DNA of 64,000 nucleotides from Crocinitomicaceae bacterium (lineage in GTDB: Bacteria > Bacteroidota > Bacteroidia > Flavobacteriales_D > Crocinitomicaceae). The translations under genes were made by a program, and so were the position numbers. This document shows, piece after piece, positions 10,154 to 19,708 of the stretch. The DNA lies in assembly GCA_029249445.1 (NCBI GenBank), contig JAQWHI010000006.1, positions 111,948 through 175,947 on the forward strand. Reading direction: 5' to 3'. Under the pieces are notes generated by a model, which was not told where the DNA came from, did no database searches, and worked only from the letters and a program-made list of their open reading frames with translations. Within the stretch, counting starts at the first letter, position 1; each line of letters opens with the position of its first letter.

Positions 10154-11306
10154 AGACAAATATATATATAACATAAAAGTTCTTATCGCTTGGAGTATTG
10201 CCTGGGAAATTATTTTTTGGAGTACATGTTACTTTACACCATTCTTACTCGGTTTGTTTGATTCTGCGAATTCCGAACAATTAATTTTCGAACAGCCGTC
10301 AGCGTTCTTTTTTCTATTTGCTATAGTCCCAATTTTTGGAATTTACATTTACAATTTAATACGCAACAATAAAAGAACCGCAAAGCTGAGTCAAAACATT
10401 CAGAAATCTTTCATGAAGCCAGTATCAACATTCAATAGTTTTATGCGGTACTTTCTCTTTAGAAATGCGATTGGTTTTTTAATCCTTGCGATGGCGCTGC
10501 CAACATTTGGAACAAAAAAAGAGCAAAGTGCAATAGACAAACTTGAACTTGTAATTTGCCTTGATATTTCGAGTTCGATGAATACAAAAGATATTTCGAA
10601 AACTATTTCTCGACTGAATATTTCAAAAAGAGCAATCAATCAACTAATCAACAAATTGAATGGAGAACGCATTGGGGTTTGTTTGTTCGCAAATAACGCA
10701 TTTGTTCAGCTACCAATTACAAATGATTATGCAGCGGCAAAAATGTTCGTTAGGAGTATTGAAACGAGTATGATCTCCGACCAAGGAACCAATATCAACG
10801 CCGCACTTCAGATGTCAATGAAAATGTTTTCAAAAGAAAAGACAGGCAAAGGAATTGTATTGATTACTGATGGAGAACACCATGAAAGCAATCCATCGGA
10901 AGTATTGATGAATATACGCGAATCGCAGATCAATTTTAGCGTATTAGGCATTGGAACACTTAATGGAGGGCTAGTTCCAAAAGACCCAGACCGACCTGAA
11001 ATCGGTTACAAAAAAACACCCACTGGAAAAACTATATTGTCCAAATTAAATGAAAAATTCATTCAAGAAATTGCAACAAAAGCAGGCGGAAAAGCATCCG
11101 TGAGCTCAAATGAATTCCCTGATCTTTCAGCTTTATTAACACAAATTAACCAGATAAAACGAACTAAAATTGATAGTTTTGAGTTCGATCGTAAACAAGA
11201 ACGATATCAGGTGCCGTTGTTAATCGCACTGATTGTTTGGTTGTTGTATTTGCTCTGGTCAAAAAAACACACAAACGTTCTTAACAAACTAATAGGGCAA
11301 AAATGA
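10146..11306 (+). CDS. batB: BatB-like VWA domain protein
   Basis: LVICLDISSSMNTKDI MIDAS motif, operon context. Confidence 0.88.
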   Translation: MSKDKYIYNIKVLIAWSIAWEIIFWSTCYFTPFLLGLFDSANSEQLIFEQPSAFFFLFAIVPIFGIYIYNLIRNNKRTAKLSQNIQKSFMKPVSTFNSFMRYFLFRNAIGFLILAMALPTFGTKKEQSAIDKLELVICLDISSSMNTKDISKTISRLNISKRAINQLINKLNGERIGVCLFANNAFVQLPITNDYAAAKMFVRSIETSMISDQGTNINAALQMSMKMFSKEKTGKGIVLITDGEHHESNPSEVLMNIRESQINFSVLGIGTLNGGLVPKDPDRPEIGYKKTPTGKTILSKLNEKFIQEIATKAGGKASVSSNEFPDLSALLTQINQIKRTKIDSFEFDRKQERYQVPLLIALIVWLLYLLWSKKHTNVLNKLIGQK

Positions 11307-11986
11307 AAAATTTAGTCGTCACCCTTACTTTGCTGACTGTATCTTCAAGCTCTTTTTCTCAAGAATGGGTGGATGCCGTAAAGCGCGCGAGAAAATCATA
11401 CCAAGCGAGCGAGTATAAAAAGGCGCTAACTTATTATCAGCGCGCGCAAAAATTAGCACCGGACGATGTTAATTTATCTGATGAAATCGGACAAACATCT
11501 TATAAGCTAGGAGATTTCGAAAAGTCGGAGCAGTTTTTTCAAGAAAATACTGCGGCCAAATCCTCGAAATTAGAAAAAGCTAAAAGTTTCCACAACATCG
11601 GAAACTCACGCATGAAAAACAAAAATTACCAAGGCGCTGCGGAGGCATACAAAGCATCCCTTCGATTACATCCTGAAAGTGATAAAACGAGGTACAACCT
11701 CTCAGAAGCACTCCGGCAAATAAAAAAAGAAGCGCAACAGAAGCAAAATCAAAGTAAATCATCGGAAAACCAGAATGATCCTAACAATTCAAACGGTAGC
11801 AACAAAGATCAAACAAACCGGGGAGGCGAAAGAAATAAAGAAAACCAAAAAAGTGAGAACAGGTGGCCAAACAAAACAACAGACCGCATACTCAAGGAAC
11901 TAATGAAGAAGGACGCAGAGACCAAGCAAAAGATAGATAAAAATTTAAGCCGAGGTGTTGCTCCAAAATCCGGGAAAGATTGGTGA
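11303..11986 (+). CDS. batC: BatC-like TPR protein
   Basis: Signal peptide, TPR repeats, polar C-terminus, operon position. Confidence 0.83.
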   Translation: MKNLVVTLTLLTVSSSSFSQEWVDAVKRARKSYQASEYKKALTYYQRAQKLAPDDVNLSDEIGQTSYKLGDFEKSEQFFQENTAAKSSKLEKAKSFHNIGNSRMKNKNYQGAAEAYKASLRLHPESDKTRYNLSEALRQIKKEAQQKQNQSKSSENQNDPNNSNGSNKDQTNRGGERNKENQKSENRWPNKTTDRILKELMKKDAETKQKIDKNLSRGVAPKSGKDW

Positions 11987-11987
11987 T

Positions 11988-13697
11988 ATGAAAAAATATA
12001 TTGTCGTAATACTCTCCCTCTTTGTGGTCCTCTTTGCAAATGCGCAAAAGAAAGTCCACATAGAACTTACACCAAAAAATGCTGAAATCGGCGAAACATT
12101 CAATATTACAATCACTTCTTCGGTTCCCGGAAACTTGAATTTTGATAATGTCCCTGACCTATTTATTCAAGACTATAATGTCCAACGTGGGAGTAAAAAA
12201 TCAATCGACCATGCAAGTGGAACGATACGGGCGGAATACTATTACACTTTCACCGGAATGATCACAAAAGCAGGGCAGTACAATTTTGGTCCTGTTTTCA
12301 TAACCAATGGAAATAAAACACACAGCTCAAATAAAGCTACAATAACAATTGGAGAGAAAGTTCAAATGCAACCTGGCGAGGTCTCATCGAACCAGTTACA
12401 AGATCCTGCATTTGGAATAATCCAAACCAACAAAAAGACAATTTACGAAGGGGCACCTCTTCTTGTGTCATGTAAAATATATGCTCAATACGATCCAACA
12501 CACGTCGGCGCATATAAAAGTTATACTGTTCCTCGCTCAAACAGAAAACATTCAATAGGAAATAATGCGACAACAATTAAGCACCACATTGAACGGTTTA
12601 AAGGCCGTGAATATTACACTTTCGACTATGACAAAAACATTATATTTCCCTCCAGAATCGGAACGTTTCACATTCAACCCTTCTCTCTAAATCTCCATCA
12701 AGGATATGAAAGTTTCCCTGTAGTGTCTGGTGATATTGAAATTGAAGTATTGCCACTTCCAGAGAATCCCCCTTCAGATTTTATTGGTGGTGTTGGTAAA
12801 TTTAGCATTGAAAGCAACTTGAATTCGAAAACAATTAAACAAGGTGAAGTATTTAATTTAAAAGTGAAAATATCAGGATCTGGCAACCTTCACAATATAT
12901 CAGCACCAGAACTCAAGCTGCCTGATGGATTTACTGTGTATGGCGATCCGATAATTAATGAGAGGTACTCCATTGATATTAATGGTGCCGAAGGTGAAAT
13001 TGAATACGAATACAATGTCCAAGCAAAAAATGCTGGGATTACAGAATTACCTGAAACTTCAATCTCATATTTCGATCCAAACAAAGAAAAGTACATCCAA
13101 AGTCGAACCAAGGAACAAAAATTAAACGTTGTTGAGGATATCAATTTTATCGCAGCTCAAGAAAACGATAAAACGATTAAAAATAAGGACCTCGTAGTTC
13201 ACCGGTCAGAGATTAGAAACATCATATCAATTGTAAAAAACAACTCACTCTTCGGTACAACCATTTTTTGGAGTTCACTCACGTTGCCTTTTCTCGCCAG
13301 TTTCTTTCTTCTTTTCTTAACAAAAAAAAGAAGTCAAATAGATGAAAATATAAAAAATAAGCAGCAACGAAATGAGCAACTTGCTCAGTTAAAAAAACAT
13401 ATTGAAAAAGCAAAATCAAATTCTACGACAGGCCCAGATCAACAGTTTTATCCACACATTGAAAATGCACTGATCAAAGCCTTTGAAATAAAAATGAACC
13501 GATACGGTGAGCAAAGTCGAGAAAAACAAGAAATTTTAGAATATATTGATGACCAAGAAAGACAAGAAAAAATACGATCAATTTTTGCTTCATGCGATCA
13601 AGCAAAATACGGATTCTCTCCAGACAAGGCCTCAAGGCTTGAAACTCTGAATAATTTGAAAGCTGTGATTCACAATCTGAATATCATAAAATGGTAA
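11988..13697 (+). CDS. batD: BatD-like protein
   Basis: Signal peptide, BatD-type Ig-like repeats, TM near C-terminus; start MKKYIVVIL at 11988. Confidence 0.88.
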   Translation: MKKYIVVILSLFVVLFANAQKKVHIELTPKNAEIGETFNITITSSVPGNLNFDNVPDLFIQDYNVQRGSKKSIDHASGTIRAEYYYTFTGMITKAGQYNFGPVFITNGNKTHSSNKATITIGEKVQMQPGEVSSNQLQDPAFGIIQTNKKTIYEGAPLLVSCKIYAQYDPTHVGAYKSYTVPRSNRKHSIGNNATTIKHHIERFKGREYYTFDYDKNIIFPSRIGTFHIQPFSLNLHQGYESFPVVSGDIEIEVLPLPENPPSDFIGGVGKFSIESNLNSKTIKQGEVFNLKVKISGSGNLHNISAPELKLPDGFTVYGDPIINERYSIDINGAEGEIEYEYNVQAKNAGITELPETSISYFDPNKEKYIQSRTKEQKLNVVEDINFIAAQENDKTIKNKDLVVHRSEIRNIISIVKNNSLFGTTIFWSSLTLPFLASFFLLFLTKKRSQIDENIKNKQQRNEQLAQLKKHIEKAKSNSTTGPDQQFYPHIENALIKAFEIKMNRYGEQSREKQEILEYIDDQERQEKIRSIFASCDQAKYGFSPDKASRLETLNNLKAVIHNLNIIKW

Positions 13698-14446
13698 GAA
13701 AAGGTCTTATTTCATGCCTCTGTATTTTGATGTCATTTTGTGCATTTACCATAGATCAGAACCCTGCTTTTCAAAAAGGAATTGATGCCTTCAATAAAAA
13801 AGATTTTGCTATCGCAACAAATCATTTTGAAGAAGAATTAAAAAACACACCCAACAACGTTTCAGCTCAATTTAACTTAGGGCTGTCCCACAGCGCTCAA
13901 AAAAACTATGGAAAAGCAATAGTAGCGTTCGAACGTGTCTTGAAACAGATGCCAATGGACTATGAAGCAATTGACAACATTAAGTATTTGTATGAAGAAC
14001 TAAACAATGGTGAAGAGTGGACTTCCGATATTAGTCCACTTCAAAGAGCTCTTTATGCCATAACATCAACCACCTGGTCCTATATTAGCATTATTCTATC
14101 CATTTTATTTACGATAACATTGCATGTTTTTCGTTCAGCCAAGAACCACAACAAGAAACGTTTGTCACTCCTAATCTCTGGACTATTAATCGCATTATTG
14201 TTCTTTTCCCTATATACTGCATCTGAAGCATATCAATACGAAACCTCAAGAGATATTGGCATTGTAACAAACATCGATCAAAGTGAAACACATCATAAGA
14301 AATCGGATGAAAGCATAAAAGAGAAAAAATTACCCATAGGAACAAAAGTCAAAAGAATTGGACTCTCAAAAGGTAAACTGCAAAAGGTACAAACGAAGAA
14401 TGGCGCAACCTACTATATACGAAGTTCTGAAATTGAATTTATCTAG
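13691..14446 (+). CDS. batE: BatE-like TPR/SH3 protein
   Basis: TPR (NVSAQFNLGLSHSAQKNYGKAIVAFERVL), two TMs, SH3-like end. Confidence 0.83.
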   Translation: MVRKGLISCLCILMSFCAFTIDQNPAFQKGIDAFNKKDFAIATNHFEEELKNTPNNVSAQFNLGLSHSAQKNYGKAIVAFERVLKQMPMDYEAIDNIKYLYEELNNGEEWTSDISPLQRALYAITSTTWSYISIILSILFTITLHVFRSAKNHNKKRLSLLISGLLIALLFFSLYTASEAYQYETSRDIGIVTNIDQSETHHKKSDESIKEKKLPIGTKVKRIGLSKGKLQKVQTKNGATYYIRSSEIEFI

Positions 14447-14474
14447 TTGAACTGCAGTAAATCAATTATCTTTG
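14447..14474 (+). promoter_or_regulatory. Bacteroidota-type promoter of rlmN
   Basis: TTG-N17-TATCTTTG. Confidence 0.6.
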
Positions 14475-14493
14475 CATCAAAGGTGACCTTTCT

Positions 14494-15567
14494 ATGGAAG
14501 AAAAGCAGAGCATACGAAAACTTACAATTGAAGAACTCAAAGGTGTGATGGTCCGTTTTTCGGAAAAACCATTTCGTGCAAAACAACTGTTTGAATGGCT
14601 CTGGCAAAAAGATGCTGCTTCATTTGAGGAAATGTCAAGCTTACCAAAAGCACTCCGAGAACAACTCGAAGGGCATTATTACATCGATCATATTGAATTG
14701 AAAGATCAACAAGTTAGTTCAGACAAAACGATAAAATGTGCTTTCAACACGCAGCAAGGGAATATCATCGAAGGAGTATTGATCCCAACATCCAAACGAA
14801 TGACTGCGTGTATCTCATCACAAATTGGATGCAGTTTGGCTTGTAAATTCTGTGCAACAGGAAAGCTGAAACTTATGCGCAATCTGTCTGCCGGGGAAAT
14901 GGTCGACCAAGTAACCTATTTAAGAGATCAAGCGCAACTAAAATATGGATCCACATTATCAAATATTGTTTACATGGGAATGGGAGAGCCGCTGCTCAAT
15001 TACAACAATATGATTCAGTCAACGAATTTAATCACCTCAGAACAGGGACTTGGAATTTCACCGAAACGAATTACTGTCTCAACTGCTGGTATCGCTAAAA
15101 TGATAAAACGACTGGGAGATGATGAAGTGAAATTCAATCTTGCCTTGTCCCTGCATGCGGCAAATGATAAAAAGCGAAGTCACATCATGGAAATTAATGA
15201 CTCAAACAACCTTGATGCATTGCGTGAGGCACTCAAATACTTTCATGAAAAAACAGATACAAGAGTTACATTCGAATACATAATTTTTAAAGATTTTAAT
15301 GATGCATTAGAAGATGCACAAGAACTCGCTGAATTTGCAAAGTGCGTGCCATGTAAAATTAATATAATTGAATACAATCCAATTGATGACGGTGAATTCC
15401 AACAGGCTGCCTCTTCAAAAGTGGATGCGTTCGCAAATTATCTCGAAAAGAAAAATATCATCGTAAATGTGCGCAGAAGTAGAGGTAAAGATATCGACGC
15501 TGCATGCGGCCAACTGGCAAATAAAAATAAAGCAATAAAAAAAGAAGATCGAATTTTGAAAGCATAA
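14494..15567 (+). CDS. rlmN: 23S rRNA (adenine2503-C2) methyltransferase
   Basis: Radical SAM CKFCATGK; GMGEPLLNY; NIIEYNP. Confidence 0.96.
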   Translation: MEEKQSIRKLTIEELKGVMVRFSEKPFRAKQLFEWLWQKDAASFEEMSSLPKALREQLEGHYYIDHIELKDQQVSSDKTIKCAFNTQQGNIIEGVLIPTSKRMTACISSQIGCSLACKFCATGKLKLMRNLSAGEMVDQVTYLRDQAQLKYGSTLSNIVYMGMGEPLLNYNNMIQSTNLITSEQGLGISPKRITVSTAGIAKMIKRLGDDEVKFNLALSLHAANDKKRSHIMEINDSNNLDALREALKYFHEKTDTRVTFEYIIFKDFNDALEDAQELAEFAKCVPCKINIIEYNPIDDGEFQQAASSKVDAFANYLEKKNIIVNVRRSRGKDIDAACGQLANKNKAIKKEDRILKA

Positions 15568-15751
15568 CTGCACCCTTCAGATATCCATTGCGTTATTTAT
15601 TAATTCACAGAAGTTCCTAACTGTTAAATATTCAAGGGTTTAGAAAAAATCAATCATTTTTTTAGTAGAAATGATAAAATAAACCGACATTCGTGCATCC
15701 TATTGACAATTCACCACGTCTTAGGTAAAAATGAACTATTAACCGATTACT

Positions 15752-16204
15752 ATGAAGCAAAAAATTTTCAAAACGGTGTCCACGTTTGTCGTAGTGATGC
15801 TCACTTCTTTTTCAAGCCTCTCGCAAGGTGAAGTGGTTGCAGATAAACTAACGAATGACTGGACGCTTTTGCAGTCGCAAGAAGGTATTAATATCTACAT
15901 TCGCAAAGAGAAGTGCAATGTAGGTGCGCCAGAACTTTTCACATATGCTTTTATCCGCATCATAAACAACAATACGGTAGAAAAAACGGTTGAATTTAAC
16001 TTCCAAATTCAATACGATAACAGATGTGTTGGTTGCGGAAACACAAGAGAAACAAAACAAATGTTGGCTGTTCCAGCATCAACTTCTGTTGAAGGCGAAA
16101 CGACCTTTGAAATTGCTGAGCTTTCATTATTAATTAACAATCCATACCAAAAAGACACTGGTTCTCTAGAGTCAATTCGATTGGATGAATTTAAAATTAA
16201 TTAG
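15752..16204 (+). CDS. Secreted protein of unknown function
   Basis: Signal peptide, ORF directly upstream of T9SS protein. Confidence 0.7.
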   Translation: MKQKIFKTVSTFVVVMLTSFSSLSQGEVVADKLTNDWTLLQSQEGINIYIRKEKCNVGAPELFTYAFIRIINNNTVEKTVEFNFQIQYDNRCVGCGNTRETKQMLAVPASTSVEGETTFEIAELSLLINNPYQKDTGSLESIRLDEFKIN

Positions 16205-16206
16205 TC

Positions 16207-18147
16207 ATGAGAAATTTATTTATACCTATACTAATGGCATTGATTTTGCCATTTTCAGGACAATCACAAGTTTGTATTGTAAACGTGAGTCCTCAAGACA
16301 CGACAATATGTCCTGGTGATTCAGTTGGAATCGTTGGTTACGCTGCAATTGTTGCAACGGGACAAAACTTTGACTTTGATTTGGGAGCATTACCGCCAGG
16401 CTGGTCTGCAACGGGAGGACAAACATGGGGTACTCCATGTGGCGCTGGAATTAATGGAACACCATACTATTGGGCTTCTACATCAGGTTCAGGGGTTCCA
16501 ACAGTAGGTTCACCGGCCTTTGATGTTTCATGTGGAGGGTTTGTAAACTTTGATATGGTATATTCTGTCCAAGGTGGTGCCGCTCCTTGTGAAGGTCCCG
16601 ATTTGGCGAATGAAGGTGTATCTCTTCAATATTCTACCAATGGGGGAGCAACATGGACAACGATCGTATATTACAGCCCTGGTGGATTTGAACTTCCAAT
16701 AATGCCAAACACCTCAGGAAGTGTAGCAAGTGGGGCTACCACATACACAACATGGAACAGTTTTAGTGTGCCTATTCCACAAGCAGCTATGACTACGGGA
16801 ACCATGTTCCGATGGACTCAATTTAATTCGTCTGGAACCTGCTGTGATAACTGGGGACTTGATAATATTGAAATTTTTGGTGGTCCATGTAATACGGCTA
16901 CAATTAACTGGGACAATGGTCTAAGCAATACGAATTATTTCTGGACCACACCAACTCAAGATACTGCATTTGTTGCGATGGTCTATGATACACTTGGAAA
17001 TTACATGTGCTCATCTGATACAATCCATATCGATGTTATGGAGCCAACCTTAACTTGGAACTTGACAGACACATTATTTGCATTTTGTCCTACAGATTCT
17101 TTACCAGCGGAAGTAACAAGCTTCAACAATGCCATTGCTCCTTATGGAGTAACGTGGTCTACAGGAGCCACTTCCAATCCAACACTTCTCGGAACAAATG
17201 GTAATCTGCAAGACCTGATAACGTACACCGTGGAAATAACCGATGGCTGTGGATATGTCTATAACGACACCATAATGATGCTCGTGAATCAAACGCTAGC
17301 CATTGATACAATGTTAGCCTATGATGCAACAGCTTGTGATCCAACAGGTGCCGCGAGTGCGTTCATCTCAGGAATAACATCGACAGGTGGTCAGCCATTT
17401 TACAACTGGTCAGGACCTGGAAATACCGGTCAATTTAGTATCGATGGTACTGCAATTACCGATATTCCTCCAGGATGGTATTATTTTACTGTAGTTGATG
17501 ATGTTTGTGAAGTTGTTGACAGTATCTATATTGATGTTGAAAATCCGCCAATTGCTGATTTATCTCCACTTACGAGTAACGGTTGTGGACCTGTGCCTGT
17601 ATCATTCACAAATAACAGTTCAAATACTGTAACTTATTTATGGAATTTCGGTGATGGATCACCAACCACAACCGATGTCAATACTTCTCACTCGTTTGAG
17701 TCATCGTCCATGGTAACGCTAATTGCCTATGACGAGAGTGGATGTGCTGATACAGCATATGCAAACGTTGTTGTTGAACCTTGCGGATGTACAGATCCAG
17801 TAGCACTGAACTTCAATCCGAATGCTACATTCGATGATGGTTCATGCTCATATCCATTCCCAACTGCAGCAGCGCCTAATGTTTTCACCCCGAATGACGA
17901 TAACAAAAATGACTTGTTCTACTTAGACGCAACAAACGCAGGTGACATTCATCTTATAATCTTAAATCGATGGGGTAATGTGATTTTTGATGAAACTGGA
18001 CCAAACCCAGCATGGGACGGAACAGCTTCTAACGGAATGATGGTTGAAGAAGGAACATATTTCTACAAATACACCGTTAATGGTCTTGCGAGTAACATTG
18101 ACCCAATAGAAGGGCATGGCTTTGTTCAACTCATAAAATCAAATTAA
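16207..18147 (+). CDS. PKD-domain protein with T9SS type B (gliding-motility-associated) C-terminal sorting domain
   Basis: Signal peptide; PKD YLWNFGDGSPTTT; C-term VFTPNDDNKNDLFYL...ILNRWGNVIFDE...GTYFYKY. Confidence 0.93.
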   Translation: MRNLFIPILMALILPFSGQSQVCIVNVSPQDTTICPGDSVGIVGYAAIVATGQNFDFDLGALPPGWSATGGQTWGTPCGAGINGTPYYWASTSGSGVPTVGSPAFDVSCGGFVNFDMVYSVQGGAAPCEGPDLANEGVSLQYSTNGGATWTTIVYYSPGGFELPIMPNTSGSVASGATTYTTWNSFSVPIPQAAMTTGTMFRWTQFNSSGTCCDNWGLDNIEIFGGPCNTATINWDNGLSNTNYFWTTPTQDTAFVAMVYDTLGNYMCSSDTIHIDVMEPTLTWNLTDTLFAFCPTDSLPAEVTSFNNAIAPYGVTWSTGATSNPTLLGTNGNLQDLITYTVEITDGCGYVYNDTIMMLVNQTLAIDTMLAYDATACDPTGAASAFISGITSTGGQPFYNWSGPGNTGQFSIDGTAITDIPPGWYYFTVVDDVCEVVDSIYIDVENPPIADLSPLTSNGCGPVPVSFTNNSSNTVTYLWNFGDGSPTTTDVNTSHSFESSSMVTLIAYDESGCADTAYANVVVEPCGCTDPVALNFNPNATFDDGSCSYPFPTAAAPNVFTPNDDNKNDLFYLDATNAGDIHLIILNRWGNVIFDETGPNPAWDGTASNGMMVEEGTYFYKYTVNGLASNIDPIEGHGFVQLIKSN

Positions 18148-18161
18148 TACAAAAACGAATC

Positions 18162-18195
18162 AAAAAGGGCTTCACATGTGAAGCCCTTTTTTTTT
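18162..18195 (+). terminator. Rho-independent terminator
   Basis: AAAAAGGGCTTCACATGTGAAGCCCTTTTTTTTT. Confidence 0.9.
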
Positions 18196-18277
18196 GTCTG
18201 TACCGTAAGAAAATTGTTTTGCTCTTTCCTCATATAATTTATCTATTTTCGAAATCCTAAGCCTTATATTTGTACCC

Positions 18278-19249
18278 ATGATGACAGTAGAGGAAATAAT
18301 GGAGCCCATAACTGCGGAGATGTCGGAATTCGAAGTTCGATTCCGACGAAGTATGAAGTCCAAGGTGCCGCTTCTTGATAAAGTTACTCACTACATCATC
18401 AGGAGAAAAGGAAAACAAATGCGTCCGATGTTTATTTTTCTTACAGCAAAAATGCTTGGCAAGGTCAATGACAAAACATACGACGCAGCTACACTTGTGG
18501 AACTTCTTCATACAGCAACACTTGTTCACGATGATGTTGTTGATGATGCGAATGAAAGAAGAGGATTCTTCTCTGTGAATGCGCTTTGGAAAAATAAAAT
18601 TGCAGTATTGGTTGGTGATTATATGCTTTCTAAAGTATTACTGCTTTCTATAGAAAAGAACAATACCCTGCTACTTGAAGTTGTTGCCCGTGCAGTAAGG
18701 GAAATGTCTGAAGGTGAATTGCTGCAAATTGAAAAGGCACGTAAGTTAGACATCACTGAAGAAATCTATTTTGATGTAATTCGACAAAAAACAGCATCAC
18801 TAATTTCTACATGTTGTGAGGCAGGTGCGATTAGCGCAGAAAGACAAGACAGCGCAGAAACAATGCGTAAATTTGGAGAATATATTGGAATATCCTTTCA
18901 ATTAAAAGATGATATTTTTGATTACGGCGAGCCTGGAGAAATTGGCAAACCGACTGGTCTTGACATTCGAGAACGAAAAATGACACTTCCTTTGATTTTT
19001 GTATTGAACAACAGCACTCCAGAAATTCGAAAAGAATTGATTAACATTGTTAAGAACCACAACGAAAATCCCAAAAAGGTGCGTCGTGCAGTTCAATTAG
19101 TTATAGAAAATGGAGGTATTGAATATGCACATATGAAGATGTTAGAATTCAAAAATAAAGCATTAGAACTCATTAAAAATATTCCGAACTCAGATGCCAA
19201 AACATCTATCATTGGACTGGTAGATTATACTACGAAACGAAAAAAATAA
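18278..19249 (+). CDS. Polyprenyl diphosphate synthase
   Basis: LVHDDVVDDANERRG and FQLKDDIFDYGEPGEIGKPTGLDIRERKMTLP. Confidence 0.96.
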   Translation: MMTVEEIMEPITAEMSEFEVRFRRSMKSKVPLLDKVTHYIIRRKGKQMRPMFIFLTAKMLGKVNDKTYDAATLVELLHTATLVHDDVVDDANERRGFFSVNALWKNKIAVLVGDYMLSKVLLLSIEKNNTLLLEVVARAVREMSEGELLQIEKARKLDITEEIYFDVIRQKTASLISTCCEAGAISAERQDSAETMRKFGEYIGISFQLKDDIFDYGEPGEIGKPTGLDIRERKMTLPLIFVLNNSTPEIRKELINIVKNHNENPKKVRRAVQLVIENGGIEYAHMKMLEFKNKALELIKNIPNSDAKTSIIGLVDYTTKRKK

Positions 19250-19250
19250 G

Positions 19251-19706
19251 ATGAAGTGTCTAACATTCATAGTCCTATCACTGATCATTGCAAGTTGTGC
19301 GGATCAAGTGAAAAAAAAAGTTGCCCCGGCGACTAAACCTGTGGTGTCCAAAACCCACGAAAAAAGTCCCAAACCATTACAAAAAGTAAAAGAAGAAATC
19401 CTCGTAAAAATTCAAGGAAATACTTACACAGAGTATTATCCGGGTAATAAAAAAATCAAATTCCAAGGACCTCAAGACGCTGAAAAAAGACGTCATGGCG
19501 AGTGGAAGTACTTCTCTGAAAATGGAGACGTTATGTCTATTACCGAATACAGCCATGGAATTCGGAATGGATTGATGGTCGTAAAACACTTGAATGGACA
19601 AATAAGTTATACTGGAGAATTCAAAAATGGTGACAAGATAGGTATATGGAGGTCCTACAGTGAAAATGGAGAATTAATTGAAGAAAAAGACTGGACAGGC
19701 AAATAA
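19251..19706 (+). CDS. Lipoprotein with MORN/YwqK-like repeats
   Basis: Lipobox IASCAD; HGEWKYFSENGDVMS, NGQISYTGEFKNGDKIGIWRSYSENG. Confidence 0.85.
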   Translation: MKCLTFIVLSLIIASCADQVKKKVAPATKPVVSKTHEKSPKPLQKVKEEILVKIQGNTYTEYYPGNKKIKFQGPQDAEKRRHGEWKYFSENGDVMSITEYSHGIRNGLMVVKHLNGQISYTGEFKNGDKIGIWRSYSENGELIEEKDWTGK

Positions 19707-19708
19707 AA

